Source of the DNA: Tilletiaria anomala UBC 951
Lineage: Eukaryota; Basidiomycota; Exobasidiomycetes; Georgefischeriales; Tilletiariaceae
Assembly: GCF_000711695.1 (NCBI RefSeq)
Contig: NW_013546953.1
Location: 1 to 64,000, forward strand
DNA length: 64,000 bases
Direction of reading: 5' to 3'
Part shown: positions 35,395 to 47,319 of the stretch, piece by piece
Layout of the letters: every line of letters begins with the position of its first letter
Position numbering within the stretch: the stretch's first letter is position 1
Position numbers and translations under genes: made by a program
The notes under the pieces: model-generated
Database searches by the model: none
What the model was told of the DNA's origin: nothing
Seen by the model: the letters and a program-made list of their open reading frames with translations, nothing else

Positions 35395-35416
35395 CCCATT
35401 CTCTAGAGAGAATGGG
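35395..35416. repeat. 22-bp near-perfect palindrome
   Basis: Ten-base arms CCCATTCTCT and AGAGAATGGG flank a 2-base centre. This is the strongest dyad in this region. Confidence 0.55.
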
Positions 35417-35945
35417 AGCGAGGCGAGTAAAGACGACCTTTGGCTGGAGAGCCACTTGTCTCAAGCAAGTCGGCTCTGTATCCTGCTTGATGTACTCACG
35501 ACAGAGGAGAGGAGAACGCTGCGCCCGGAAAGCTGGAGTGTTACTGCGTTGCTGCTATTGGTGACGAGCCAGCAGAGGCTAACTGATTGGGATCAAGCGC
35601 CTGCCCTTCCACGGACCTGATGCGCAGCCAGGCGACTGAAAAAAAAGAGATGACGAGCTGCCAGCTTCCCCCCCAGTCTGCTCGCCGGAGTGGAAGGACC
35701 AGATATGTACCAAGCATTCAGCCCTTGGAGAGGGAGAAGGCTTCTTGTGCAGCGGTCATCCGGCAGAGCTCACTGAGCGTGAAGGTGAGGCGTATCTCTT
35801 ATCGCTTCAAAGAAGGAAGGTGCTCATGCCAGTAGAGGCAACAATGGTGTGTATCAACGAAAGAACATCCAGAGTCGAGTCAGCTACAAGCTGCGGGCGG
35901 TTGACAAGCGATGAGGAAATGAAGAGAAAAATAGAAAGAACATTT

Positions 35946-35973
35946 GTTCCGAGTTCCATGTTCCGAGTTCCAT
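35946..35973. repeat. 14-bp tandem duplication
   Basis: GTTCCGAGTTCCAT occurs twice in perfect tandem. Confidence 0.7.
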
Positions 35974-36371
35974 AGCCTGCAAGCGGGACACACAGCACAT
36001 CGTAGTCGGGTCGGCCTTTGGAAAATGGCAAGTACGTCACTTGCAGCATCGTGACATCGCACCACTATAATCATCACGTCGATTACGAAAGGAGGGCCAT
36101 TTGATTCCTCGTTTCTTCGAAAGCAAGACTGCTCGCCAAAGGTGCAGCAACCAGGACCTATTCTGGCTTGAAAAGGAAGAGACCACGAAACATTTCGATC
36201 CATATTTGTCAAGGACGACTTTGCGTGGGGATCGCCGTTGATCCTTTCATCCGAACTGCTGGGGCACAGGGTCTCCAATCCATCTCAACAACAGCGTTCT
36301 CTGAGCGCAACCGACTGTTACCACATTGCCACCGCATAAATACACATAAGCAGAGCTTCTCGCATCGCAGC

Positions 36372-37529
36372 ATGGGAAAATTCAGCATCACCGACTTGCC
36401 CGACCTGAGCGGGAAGGTGGCAATCGTGACAGGGGGTACCAATGGTCTCGGTGAGATCAGCGTGCGCAACCTCGCGCTCAAGGGCGCCAAGGTCTACTTT
36501 ACCGCACGCAGCGAGTCGAAGGCGCGCGCAACGATCGAACGGGCCCAGGCGAATTTCGATACCCTCAAAAGCAAGGCGAACAAGGAAGGTGTCACAGTCA
36601 AAGGCGAAGAGCTTGACCTGCGCATTTTGCAATGCGACTTAACCGACATGTCGACAGTGCAGGCTGCAGCGCAAGATTTCCTCAGCAAAGAAGAGCGCCT
36701 CGACATTCTCATGAACAATGCCGCCGTTTGCGCCCTCGACCACGAGCTGACTAAAGATGGCGTCGAGATTCAAAATGGGACCAACCTCATTTCTCATTAC
36801 TTCCTCGTCATGCTGCTGCTGCCGATCATGATTAAGACATCCAAGCTGCCCGAGTACACGGCAGTCACGCCAGAAATGGGCGCGAGGAGGACGGTGCGCA
36901 TCGTCAACATGTCATCGCTTGGGCATAAGATGATCGCTCCTCGACAAAACTGGCGAACACTAGCCGACGTCAATGATGGCTTTGAGGACCAGAAGTTCGG
37001 CGCTTTCAAGCGCTATGGCATGTCCAAGCTCGCGTGCATCGTCTTTACGCGCGAGCTCGCGCGACTTCTGCGAGACCAGGCACACGAAGACGGTGTCAGC
37101 GTAGTATGTGTCGATCCAGGGCAAAGTCGAACTGGGCTGCTCAACGGCCCGCTGCAGCAGTACGGCTTCCTGTTCAAGATCTACATCGCCTTCTCATCAC
37201 CCACTTGGATCCCTGCCGAGCAGGCCGTCGAGACGCAGCTCTTTGCAGCTTGCTCGCCGCAGGTCGACCAGCGAGCGCTGAACGGAGCGTACATCCGCGG
37301 CAATGGCAAAGAGAGCCCTATGAGTGATGCTGCGGCTGACAAGGATGGGCACCTGGGCAAAGAGGTCATGCAGTTCTGCAAGAACTTTGTCAAGGAAAAG
37401 TTCGCACTGGATGTCGATCATCAGCTTGGACTGTCCAACCCAGAGGCAGCGAAAGTGAAGCAGAACGATACCAAGGAGGCAGCAGCACCGACGCAGGAGA
37501 CAGCACAGCCTGTCAGTCCGGCCGCCTGA
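36372..37529 (+). CDS. short-chain dehydrogenase/reductase
   Basis: Single exon, 385 residues. The Rossmann cofactor motif TGGTNGLG is at residues 20-27, NNAA follows near 120, a Ser-containing NMSSLGH strand comes next, and the catalytic Tyr215-X3-Lys219 lies in YGMSK. VDPGQSRTG follows, as in retinol dehydrogenase/WW-oxidoreductase-like fungal enzymes. The family reduces or oxidises hydrophobic carbonyl/alcohol substrates with NAD(P)(H); the substrate is unknown. The last ~45 residues are a Lys/Ala/Gln/Pro-rich tail not needed for the fold. The frame is open upstream to 36168, but the ATG at 36372 fits the family's N-terminus. The 3' end converges on GCS1. Confidence 0.9.
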   Translation: MGKFSITDLPDLSGKVAIVTGGTNGLGEISVRNLALKGAKVYFTARSESKARATIERAQANFDTLKSKANKEGVTVKGEELDLRILQCDLTDMSTVQAAAQDFLSKEERLDILMNNAAVCALDHELTKDGVEIQNGTNLISHYFLVMLLLPIMIKTSKLPEYTAVTPEMGARRTVRIVNMSSLGHKMIAPRQNWRTLADVNDGFEDQKFGAFKRYGMSKLACIVFTRELARLLRDQAHEDGVSVVCVDPGQSRTGLLNGPLQQYGFLFKIYIAFSSPTWIPAEQAVETQLFAACSPQVDQRALNGAYIRGNGKESPMSDAAADKDGHLGKEVMQFCKNFVKEKFALDVDHQLGLSNPEAAKVKQNDTKEAAAPTQETAQPVSPAA

Positions 37530-37746
37530 GAACTTTTTTGACACCTATGGCAAGCGGCAGAGAACGGATCTTGTCCTGACACCAGCGCAGCGACCAACCA
37601 TTTTACGTCTGGCGTTTATCCCTGACGAGCGACTCATTTTCGCGATGTATTGTGACAAACGGCTTGGAAGCAAGAAACGTGAAAAATGCGATGATGATAC
37701 CCACACCAATCACATCATGTATTTTGCGTTGCGTCCTTGTGGAACG

Positions 37747-40184
37747 TCAAACCAAATCATCCGAGCCTGCTTTCCGGCGTGCGGCATAGAACTTTGGTAG
37801 GAAGCATGGTGCTTCCACCTCTCCTTGCTCGATCTTGTCTAGTAGTCTGATCATCTGCAGGCAATGAAAAGCGTGACAAAGCATCAGTAAATGCTGTGCG
37901 CGCACAACATTGCCAGCTGAGGCGTGATGCCGAACACGCACATCATAGTTGATACCAGCAGAGACAACTGAGTCGCCCTTGTACTCTGGGTGACTGCGCA
38001 CAAATTTGCGGATCCACGTAGCAGTCGTCATCAGCGAGCCATTTGCGCGTGCACCAACGAGGTCAAGGTATAGGTTCATCTCGCAGCGGGTTTCGACATC
38101 GATGTTGAGCGAGTCGAGGTAGTTATAGATAAGGCCTAGCAGGCCGGGGAAGTGTTCACCCTGATCACCGGAGAGGACGAAAGCACAGAGGTGAACAGGC
38201 TGCCAAAAGAGGTAGGCCTTACAAATGGATTGAGCACGTACCTTGCCATTTATAAGCTCATCCATTGTAAATTCATCATACTCGTCCTCCACCGGTCCAA
38301 GCTCCGGACTCGGCGCCCGGCTTGATCTGCCCGACCTGTGTCCAGTCCCTGTCCCGGAAGCGCCTGCCGTCGCATGCGCGCTGTTGTGCCCATTGACGAG
38401 CACGCTCAGCCGCACGTTGTTTGCCTCGGCGGAGCCGTCAAACTCAAACATCCCGCGCTTCGGGCTCGCCGCGCCGGAAGCGCCGACAGACTGGGAGCGC
38501 GGTGAAGCGGCACCGGAGCTCGCGCGCGAACGCATGCCCCATCCTCCCGCAGGGTTGACGTTGCCGTGCCGTCGCCGTTGCCGGAAGACCTCTTTACGGA
38601 AGTAGAACTTTTGCGTGTGCACGGCGTCGCGAATGTGCGCGCGCTTCATGTTCTCGTCAACCTGCAGGCGAAGAAAAAGGTCGGTTCATCAGCGTGCCCC
38701 CATTCAGACCGAAGTTTGGCCGAACGCACCTTTGAAATCGGAATGTAGAAGTTGAGGCCAAAGCTGAGGATGGCGCGGGTGAGGAGAACAACAAAGATAC
38801 TGAACGCAGCGTTCTCAAAGTCGGTGACCTGCACTTCCATGCTCCTGAATTCGACCCTCCATCCAATCTGGCCGCCAGGAGGAGGAGGCTTGAAGCGCAT
38901 CGTCTGCCAGTTGGTGGACTGAATGTTCTCGAAATGATCCATGCTCGTCTCATCATTAAGGTCAACCATCTCACTAAAGATGACGAGAGGGTCGCGGATG
39001 AAAAGATGAGCCAAGTGGTTGGCGAGGAGCTCGTCAATGCCTTCTCCTTGCTCCATCAACAAACGCTTGATGTCCTCGTCGATCGGTAGAGGGTTGTCAT
39101 TGTACTCGGACCGATTGGCGGGGTCCTGCGACAGGTATGAATCCACGCTGTCATACCGACTCTTGGGCATGACCATCCGACTGTCTTTGAGCGGCGCCAG
39201 CCCCCGTTCTTCCTTTGTCCGATCGTCGACGGCAGAAGAAATGACGTCCCACCTGCAGTCGACATCAGCAAGATAACCTCTGTACGCTGGGCTTGCGGCC
39301 GTGAGCGCGAGCATGAGGGGGCCAACAGGAATGAGCTGGTCATAGACTGTACGCGCTTCTTGTACGCTGCATGCTTGGAAAGTGACTTGCAGGCAGCAGC
39401 AGCCCATGCCAAAGCCCATGGCATCCATGTAAATGTGATCTGCTTTTGCTGCGCCTTCTTTCGCCTCCTTGTCACCTGGGAAGATATCGCGGTCCCATGG
39501 AATGGTCGGGTCGATGAATGGCTTAGGTGTGTTAATGTCGTGGAAGATGGGCATGTTGATAGCCACTTTTTCCCCCCGTCGTTTTCGGATGTTAGCGGTG
39601 AGAGTGGGGAAGCGTACATGCGGATTGATCACCTCATCCGGCAAGAAGAGCGACTGGCTCGCTCGCCCATGTGGTTCATAGTGCGGTTCTGTGAACGGCA
39701 CATCATTGGTGCCCAGCCGCGGGAAGCTTGTGATGGTGATTGGCAGCTCATTCGGCTTGAGATGCTTCCGAGCAATCTTTCGCCGCGCGCGCATGTTCTG
39801 TTCCACTTGTCGTAGCTCCTTGGGGGATGCACCGTACGGGCTGCCAGGCGTGCTTTCGAGCATGAATCTACCATATTCTGGGTGGAAGGTGGGAATGTCC
39901 AGAGCAGTACCTTCGCCTACTCCCTCCGCCGCCTCGCGGTGACTGTCGGAGAGCACTTGCAAGATCTCAGCCTGTCGTAGACTGAGCTTTGCATTGCGAC
40001 CCTCGTCATCCAATGAAACGACAATGTACTCGATCTCGTCGCCCCACAGCAGTTTGTCGCCATGTCGGTCTTTGATTGCGCGCCAGAGATTGAGGAATTG
40101 AAGAATACCATGGTGACGAATGTGCCCTGCCAGCGGCTTTGCGTCCCTCCAGTTGAGAGGCGTGCCAAGTGAGAGCAGACCCAT
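37747..40184 (-). CDS. GCS1: glutamate-cysteine ligase (gamma-glutamylcysteine synthetase)
   Basis: Three exons, 40184..38730, 38661..38242 and 38160..37747, give 762 residues. Both introns (68 and 81 bp) are phase 0 and restore ISK-VDENMKRA and INGK-GEHFPGL. The enzyme joins L-glutamate to L-cysteine using ATP, the first and rate-limiting step of glutathione synthesis in the cytosol. Eukaryote-type family blocks are clear: MGLLSLGTPLNW start, WGDEIEY, HPEYGRFMLESTPG, DAMGFGMGCCCLQ, RVEFRSMEVQ and DAVHTQKFYFRK. A Ser/Gly/Ala-rich insert of roughly 70 residues interrupts the protein in exon 2, between FYFRKEVF and EFTMDELINGK; yeast Gcs1 lacks it. Upstream in-frame codons begin with TTG, so 40184 is the start. 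Confidence 0.96.
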
Positions 40185-41172
40185 GATGGTAGATTTTGAG
40201 CAGCCTTCCTTCTCCTCAGCTGACAAGCCTGGAAGACCTCTATTGCGCTATCAGGGGAGAGGAAACGGAGGTGCGCGGCACTTGAAATAGCAGACTCAAC
40301 GCAGCCGATCGCTCCTCAGACTCAAGCTTCTACTGGGCTGGGCGAAGGTTTTCTGCTACAGAGCGTCGAAGCTGCCGAGTACTTAAGATGCGTCGTCTGA
40401 CGTTGTCGCTACCTGCAAATTCGTCTCAGCGGGTTCCGTACCCCGCCACGAGGCACAAGGCGAACGACCTATCGCGCTCTACTGTAGCTGAGAAGCTGGT
40501 CTACCGGGTCGCTGCCACCAAGCTGCTAGAGACGGATTGGCGATACATGAGAGCTGCCCCCAGGCCTTGGTCATCACACGTTTGCCCACTTGATAGCCCC
40601 CATCGATAAGCCGACCAATAAGAAAAAAAACCTGGTGTGATCGGATATACCATTCATCATTCGCTCCCACCACCAAAAGGCGGAATAAGACTCTCGTCGG
40701 CAGACGCCCGGATGTTAGCGGCGAAAGCGTTTTGCTGGCTCTGGACTCATTCCTCGGTTCCTCTCATCTTTCGCCCTGTAGCTACCTCCCCTTGATCTTC
40801 CTTTTCGGACTTGAGATATCTCAAGCAAATGCTCACAACAATAGGCGCCTTTGGCGCACGTGTACCCTTTTGGGGCGTATGCAAGTCCGCTCATGTACAG
40901 CACCGCAAGTACGAGTGTACGAGTCTACGATATGAGCAATGGATCCTCGGTGTTCATGACTCTGACTCTTGCGGTCCCTCGTCTTCGGTGACTAGGGTCT
41001 CGGACTCCCATGCGTGCTTGCCGATACTTGAAGGCAAGAAACAGACGTAGCTGCACGCGCGAGGTTCCATGCTGTTTTCTAAGTACGTCGGAGGCTATGC
41101 GCCGTGATGCCAAGGTTGGGCAATCAGAGAGCACCCTCAAACATGGGCAAAAACCCAGCTTGGTGCACAATG
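40185..41172. other. GCS1 promoter region
   Basis: This is the upstream region of GCS1, beginning after the TFIIE-alpha stop. No coding sequence is supported. It contains a perfect 16-bp palindrome at 40810-40825 and a TGACTAG sequence near 40989 that resembles an AP-1/Yap half-site. Confidence 0.45.
40810..40825. promoter_or_regulatory. 16-bp perfect palindrome in the GCS1 promoter
   Basis: CTTGAGATATCTCAAG is its own reverse complement and lies 626 bp upstream of the GCS1 start. It could bind a dimeric regulator; the function is unknown. Confidence 0.35.
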
Positions 41173-42846
41173 CTACACCTCTTCGAATTCCTCCTCTTCC
41201 TCGTCATTCGCTTGCTCATTCGCCGGGGATGCTGACATTTGCGGTGGAGGTTGTTCTTTCTGATTCTGCTCGTCAGGCTTCGCTTTCTTTTGAGTATCTG
41301 GTCCCCCTTGCACGCCCTCTGATGGAGCAGGCCGCTTGAGCTGCTGTCCCACTGTAACGGCAGAAGCTTCTGCGAGGGGCGCGCCCGCGGGCTGCTGATC
41401 CACCTCAATAAATTCATCTTCCTCATCTTCGTCCTCGTTATCGCTGCCGGCGCCGCTCCGGAGCGCAGCGTAGTATTCAGCCGTAGCATCGGCTGCATTC
41501 GCCTCCACCATTTGCGCAACTCTCCGTCCATCAGCATCACCACCGTCTTCATCGACACCAGCCTCTGCCGCCCTCCGCCTCTGCTCTTTGAGGCCGAGCG
41601 CTGTAGCCTCTCCGCTGACGGTCGACTCGAGGTGCCATTCGGGCAAGGCGTTCTGCGCGCGCTTCTGGCGCGCCGCTTCTTCAGCCGCCTTGAGACGTGC
41701 AGCTTCGGAAGCAGGGTCCAGCACAGCGGATACGTCGACCGAGAGGCCTCCGCGGGTCATGCTGTTCGTCGCACCGCGCGAGATAGCTAGACCGTTCGAA
41801 TCGGTCTGCGCAGCAGAATTGGCGATATTGCTTGCAGATGATGAGTCAGCGGTACGCAAGGCGGCGACCTCGGTCGCCAACGCCCGGATCTCGTCATCGT
41901 TGATGTCGTACGCCTTCCACATAGTCGGCCCAACAGATGCGTGGATGACCAGCCAAGCTTCGACGTTCATCTCTGGAAGAGCTAGGCCTTCTAGCTTGCG
42001 AAGTCCGGCCATGATCCGTCCAAATTGTTGATTGAAACCTTGCATCTTATCCTCCTTACGCTTCGCGGTCTCTTTATCCTCGTCGAGCTCTAGCTCTGCA
42101 AAACAACCCGGTACATCGCAGCGCAAAGTATTTGTGCTGAAATCGAGTAGATGCGCAACGTCAAAGCTGTCATATGTCTTGTGACACTGCGGGCAAATGT
42201 AGCCTCGCTTGGTCAATGCAGAGACCGAGGAGGTGAGAGAGTCGATGGATTTGTAGATTTGTAAGACACGCCACTTTACGACCGAAAAGAATGTCGGAAG
42301 GTCAAGATAGTAGTATGAGCGCTTGATCATGCGCTGCTTGAATTCTGGTGGCAGAGGCGGCTTGTTGGGATCTCGTTCTGGTTGTTCGTAGCGTGAGTGT
42401 CTTCAAAGCACACATTATCAGAACCGTGTCATGATCTCAAGGCGCGTGGTCCGTCTCACATGGATATTAATCGGTCTTCAAGAAGCTTTTGACTTTGAGC
42501 TTTGAGGTCTTTTGTTCCAACGGCAAGACGCCGCGCAAGCATTACAGCGTCAATACTGCAAGTGAGTCTGGCGTCAGCAGCGAGGCCAGTGGTTGCGCGC
42601 AACACGCATCGCTGGCACGCACACGTCGAATTTCGCAAGCTGATCCATAATCATCACAGCATGGTCCTCATAGAACATGCGCACGATGACTTGACATAGT
42701 CTCTTGAGTTCTTTCAGGTCTTCTTGTGATGCTGGTCGCAACGGTGTCCCGTCTGCGCTCAAACCGGACCCATGAGTTGTTCCAGGTGCCCCCGAGGTGG
42801 CTTTGGCAGCGGCACCGCCCTGATGCGGGCGCCTGCTTTGGAGCAT
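41173..42846 (-). CDS. TFA1: TFIIE large subunit (alpha)
   Basis: Three exons, 42846..42623, 42555..42460 and 42400..41173, give 515 residues. Introns are 67 and 59 bp. The N-terminal winged helix reads LKRLCQVIVRMFYEDHAVMI, AVMLARRLAVGTKDL and LLEDRLISIHSR, the last spanning an intron. SYYYLDLPTFFSVVKWR follows near residue 135, then the zinc ribbon with Cys176, Cys179, Cys201 and Cys206 (CPQC...CDVPGC). Residues 230-515 are charged and probably disordered, with an acidic EDEDEEDEFIEV patch and an acidic C-terminus ending EEFEEV. TFIIE recruits and regulates TFIIH at RNA polymerase II promoters. The window also encodes TFIIH subunit TFB4. Confidence 0.93.
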
Positions 42847-44317
42847 TACGCTGAGCCAGACCTGGACCTTCCCAGCCAGGCGCTGTAGGGATCTTGGCAG
42901 TAGACAAAATACCCTACAACTGCCTTCCACGCAGCCGGTTAACCAAGTGGTCTCGGATAGGCTCACTTGAAGTGGTGAGATCAGGCTCTTGTTTAGCATG
43001 ACGCCTTTTGTAGAACGCGTGGGCACGCTTGCGGCTTGGTGAAGGAGTTTATTTGCACCGAATATGCGCACCTTTGCCGACTAGCAAAGGAGCCGCCAAT
43101 TGTCGTCTGAACACCATCTGCCAGACAGAATGATTCAAAGCCTTCACATGCCTTCCATCCTTAATTCCCGCCGTTTGTCCGGCAGGGAATCCCTGTATTT
43201 GAGGATTGAAGTGACGGGAAGATGGTCCTTCAATTCTACCTGTAAACCCGTGTATTTACTCGGACACCGAATGCTCGGCACCTCAAAGAATAGCGGATAA
43301 AAATGCGTACAGCTCGAAATCAAAGCAAATTACCGGAGCGTCGCTCATCGACGGCGCACGTGAGCACCTTCTCTTGCAACCCTGTCTGATGTCGACGCCA
43401 ATGGTGAAAGTGTACCGGTAGCCTCGCATGATACACCTGAAATCGAATGCCAGCTGAACCGTCAAGCGTATTCGCAATCCCCTGCCGCAAATGATCAGGC
43501 TACGAAGCCTATGTGGAGCAATGGTCGATTTGAGGTGGCGTGGAAGGAAGGCGAGGCGTTGAGCCTGAACAATTGGAGCAGCGCATGACAATCTCTCGAT
43601 ATCTGTTGCACATGGGGAGAAAGTAACCAGCCCCGGGCCGGTCGGCTGCGACTAGAAGAGAGGCTGATCCATGATGTTTTTGGACGTGACTCGTGTCGAT
43701 ACCATTGTTCTGGCAACGGTGGACCCTGTTTCAGCTCCGGGCGGATCGCTGTAGCCGACGATTGTCGTCGGTGTGCTGTTTGGAAAGGGCATCCTTTGGT
43801 GTTTCATCGGCTCTTATCGTGATTCTGCTGCGACATGAAGTCGATTATGCACCAACACTACTCTTGACACTCTTGCTTCATATACCAGAATACACCAATG
43901 ACGTATATGAGAAAGATTCCTCTAGCGTTTTGGCTTGGCTCACCCTTACACTCCCTGTCATCCCCGGCGGGGTTGTGATGTTCACTAGTCCAATGGCAAG
44001 TGCACCTGCAGTTCATTCGAGCGCCGAGTATAGCTGACCGTACATATCTCAACCTCTGTGCACAGTATCGAAGTTTGGGCACCCAGTGGTCTTTGAATAT
44101 CTTTGGCTGTATGTTTATTGTAATTTCGTTCGTACCGTTCATCCTCTGCTTCGCCGACCATCGCATCCGGTCATGGAACCGAAATTCCCGCACCTAAGTT
44201 TGCTTATTTCTGCACACGTTTTGCAATTCTCTCATGATAGAATCTCGAGTGTTGTAACAGCAAATGTGCTTGTTGCAGAAATTGCAGTAGATAACCTATT
44301 ATACCAACGCTATGCTA
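42847..44317. other. intergenic region, TFIIE-alpha start to DBP6 end
   Basis: No supported gene. A 111-codon minus frame at 43858-44193 ends in a hydrophobic stretch (GIFLIYVIGVFWYM) but has no recognisable family. Confidence 0.4.
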
Positions 44318-46824
44318 TTAAGGCTGCCGGCCGAAACGATGAGCCAGCTGCTCGAGTGCATGCTCGTAAGCCGGTCGCAGCTCTTGAAGGTCCGTGCCTT
44401 GCAGTTTTACCTTGCGCACATTCTTGCTTCGGCCTCCGCGCTTGAGCATATCCTTAAAGTGTCGCGCCTGAGAGAGAAGTTGAAGCCGAGCGATTATTAG
44501 TATCTCTGTTCGATTGATGTCACGCGCACTAGCTTTACGCTCACCTCTTGCTCCTCTACAAGGCTCCAAGCGTTGCCTTGCTTACCGGCACGGGCGGTTC
44601 GACCAACGCGATGGACATATTTGCGCATGTCGACAGGCACGTCGTATGAGATGACGTGCTGCACGTCGGAAATATCGATACCACGAGAGATGAGATCTGA
44701 ACAAATCATGACGTCGATCTCCCCATTCCTGAAAGCTTGCAATACCCGCGCTCGCTCGCCGGCAGAGAGCTCGCTGCTGTAGTTGGCAGCTTTGATAACT
44801 CCTTCGGCACCGCGTTTCTCTTCGAAGAACTCTAACAGCTTAGCAAGTCGGTTGGCAGCTTCGACAGACTTGGCAAAGCAAAGTGCTTGACGGAGAGGCG
44901 CTTCCGAGCGGTGCAGAAGATGGAACAGTGCAAGCGGCTTGTCCTCTGTCGAGACGACGAGCATGTGCTCCTGCAGGGTCTCCGGAATGGCGTACTCGGT
45001 GTCGTCCTGCGCATCCTCCTTGGAAGATTTAACGCTGACATATATCGGGTTGCGCAGACGCAAAGACGCAACTTTGGCTGGATCGCGAGTCAGCGTGGCG
45101 GAGAACAGCAGTTTCTGCATGGACGGCTGTGCAATTGCGGCAGGATCGGGAGGAGAGCCAGACGATTCAGAATCAACCTGCAGCCACGCAGGGGCCAGCG
45201 CTCTGCGGAGGACCCTCTCTTTGACCGCATCAGAGCGGAGTATCTCTGCTTGGGAATGTCGCGTCGACCCTTTCAGGAGTTTGTCACCATCTTCCTTCCG
45301 GAGCTGTTTTGCCCGAGGATCAAGCATGGCCATTAAACGAGGGAGCCATTCGTTGAAGCTTTGACCTAGCAGTCGATCCGCCTCGTCTAGAACAAGGAAG
45401 CGCAAGTGCTGCAGGGTGAAGCCTGCAGTTGCGTCGGCATGGTCCATCAGACGGCCAGGTGTCGCGATGACGATGTCGACAAGACTCTCCCCGTCTCCAT
45501 CGATGAGGTTACCCTGCTCTGCAGCAAAGGACTGCGTGCCTGTGACGCTCGCAATTTTGAGCCCGCTGCCCTTTGCTACGCTCTCGAGCGTCTCGCGAAC
45601 TTGAGCGACGAGATCGCGGGTGGGAAGGAGGATCAATGCACGCACGCGAGGAAGAAGACGCGTACGCAAAACCTCGACGATCGGCACGCAGTAAGCCAAA
45701 GTCTTTCCCGAGCCGGTTGGAGCAGAGATACACACATCTCGAGGAGGTCGAAAGGGCGAGTAAAGACTGCGAGAATGTGGCGAGGACAGGATGATTGGTA
45801 TGACAGACGCTTGGACAGCGAAAAATTTGTTGACACCGAGTCGTTCTAATCGATTTCGCATCTGGTGTCCAATCAGCTCGATGCCTCCTGATTCAGACAT
45901 GACCGACTCGCCGGCTGCAAATCTCTCCAATGCATCTGACTTGGTTGTTCGCAGCTGACGTAGATCATCGGTCATAGTGGGATCAACAACAACGGGAGTC
46001 GCAAATCCCTGTGGTAGACCTTGCACTCGCAGCAGAGCTGGATTCGAAAACGCAAGAGATCGCGGCTCGGGGAACCGTTGCAACGCCGCCGGAGGACCAT
46101 TTTTTCCTTCACCCGTGCCCGATGCCTCTTCATGCCCATGTGAGGGCGTCGGTATCGGCTGTGTTGATAGAATTGGAGGATCAATGTCTGGAGTCGCTGC
46201 CCCTGGTAACTGTCGATTGCTCTCTTCGTCCGTCTCTCCATGGTTCGCTTCGCTAGAGGACCCATCATCATATGTGCTCGACAAAGTTTCTTTCTCTCCT
46301 TCCGTATCATTGCTTTTCAAATCCTTTTCAGTTGCTTTTTGTGCTTTGACGGAGCGGTCCAGCGCCTCAAGTTGCCGGTCATCAACAAGCTCGTCGTCTT
46401 CTTGATCTTCCTTTGCCTTATCCATTTTCTTCTTCTTGCCCTCTCCAGGTTGTATGACATGCTTCTTTGCCTTTTGCTTCGCTTTTCGCCGCTCCTTTTT
46501 CTTGTTCAAGTACCGCTGCTTCGCTTTTGTTTTATCTTTCGCCTTGTGGTCACCTGTCGCCTTGCCTAACGCCGCTTTCAGTGCCGGGGCTGCGTGCAGA
46601 CGAGAAGGATGGATATTCAAGTTTGCCGGCAGAGAAGAGATAGCTTCGCCTTCAGAGGTTGCAGCGCCGCCAGATGAAGCTGAAACATCGAGCTTGATCC
46701 GTTTCGCCGCTCGCTCCTCCTGTAACTTGCGCAAACGACTGGCGACCTGTGGGGCCGAGGCTCCGACAGCCTGATCGCCGGCGTTCGCCAACCCACTAGC
46801 GTCATATCGCTTGATGGAGAACAT
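44318..46824 (-). CDS. DBP6: DEAD-box RNA helicase DBP6/DDX51
   Basis: Two exons, 46824..44545 and 44467..44318, give 809 residues; the intron is 77 bp, phase 0. Residues 1-230 are Lys/Glu-rich, as in nucleolar helicases. The helicase core has motif I SAPTGSGKT (near 370), Ia PTRDLVAQ, TPGRL, motif II DEAD (near 480), motif III SAT, and motif VI HRVGRTARAG (near 743). FAVQASVIPIIL serves as the Q-motif region. An insert of about 60 residues between DEAD and SAT is typical of Dbp6. The last exon supplies FKDMLKRGGRSK and a helix ending RFGRQP. Family role: an ATP-dependent RNA helicase in early 60S assembly in the nucleolus. Codons upstream of 46824 start with TTG; MFSIKRYD matches family starts. 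Confidence 0.93.
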
Positions 46825-47319
46825 TTGGAAATGGGTGCTGATGCCTGCCTCAGAAATGCACGAATACCAGCGTGCTGCTTCTGACGCTTCCGGCGTGCTG
46901 CGCCACAACAAGAGCAAAGAAAGAGAATCATATTGTCAATGCAAGCTCCCACGACGAGCACTATTGAAGAAAGCGTGGCTATCCAATACGGATTTTTTTG
47001 AAAACCAAAAATAGTCCAAGCATTTTCTACCATTATCTTGCACTGTCGACCTGCAACTTCTTCACCAATGAGCTGTTTCCGGTGAACTGGCGCGGGACCG
47101 GCTTAAGCCGCTCAAACCTCCAGATTCAGCAAGGTAACTCCGAGAGTTTTACCATTTTCTTGGCAACATTTTCAAAGCACAGGCTCCCATTCAAATTTCA
47201 CGGCCAGCCCGTTGGAAGCTGAGGCGATTCGAACACGTATTTCTTTCCTCGGTGTTAATGCTGCCCACGAGAAAGCTCAGTGCAATGCTGCGAAGGTGGA
47301 CAGCAGACAGTACCTTGAA
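46825..47319. other. divergent promoter region, DBP6 / CMC1-like
   Basis: A 495-bp gap between head-to-head starts. No other coding sequence is evident. Confidence 0.4.

Larger units (their letters stand above)
32520..36371. other. long intergenic region with hairpins
   Basis: No gene could be recognised in 3.85 kb. Between about 33.6 and 34.5 kb several frames on both strands are open together (the longest 187 and 176 codons on the minus strand), none with a known domain. From 35.2 to 36.0 kb there are several short inverted repeats and a 14-bp tandem duplication. The right end is the promoter and leader of the dehydrogenase gene. Confidence 0.45.

Noticed and set aside
43858-44193. 111-codon minus frame ending in a hydrophobic stretch, considered as a small membrane (PMP3-like) protein
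   Set aside because: The order and content do not match PMP3 or any known proteolipid, and another frame is open opposite.
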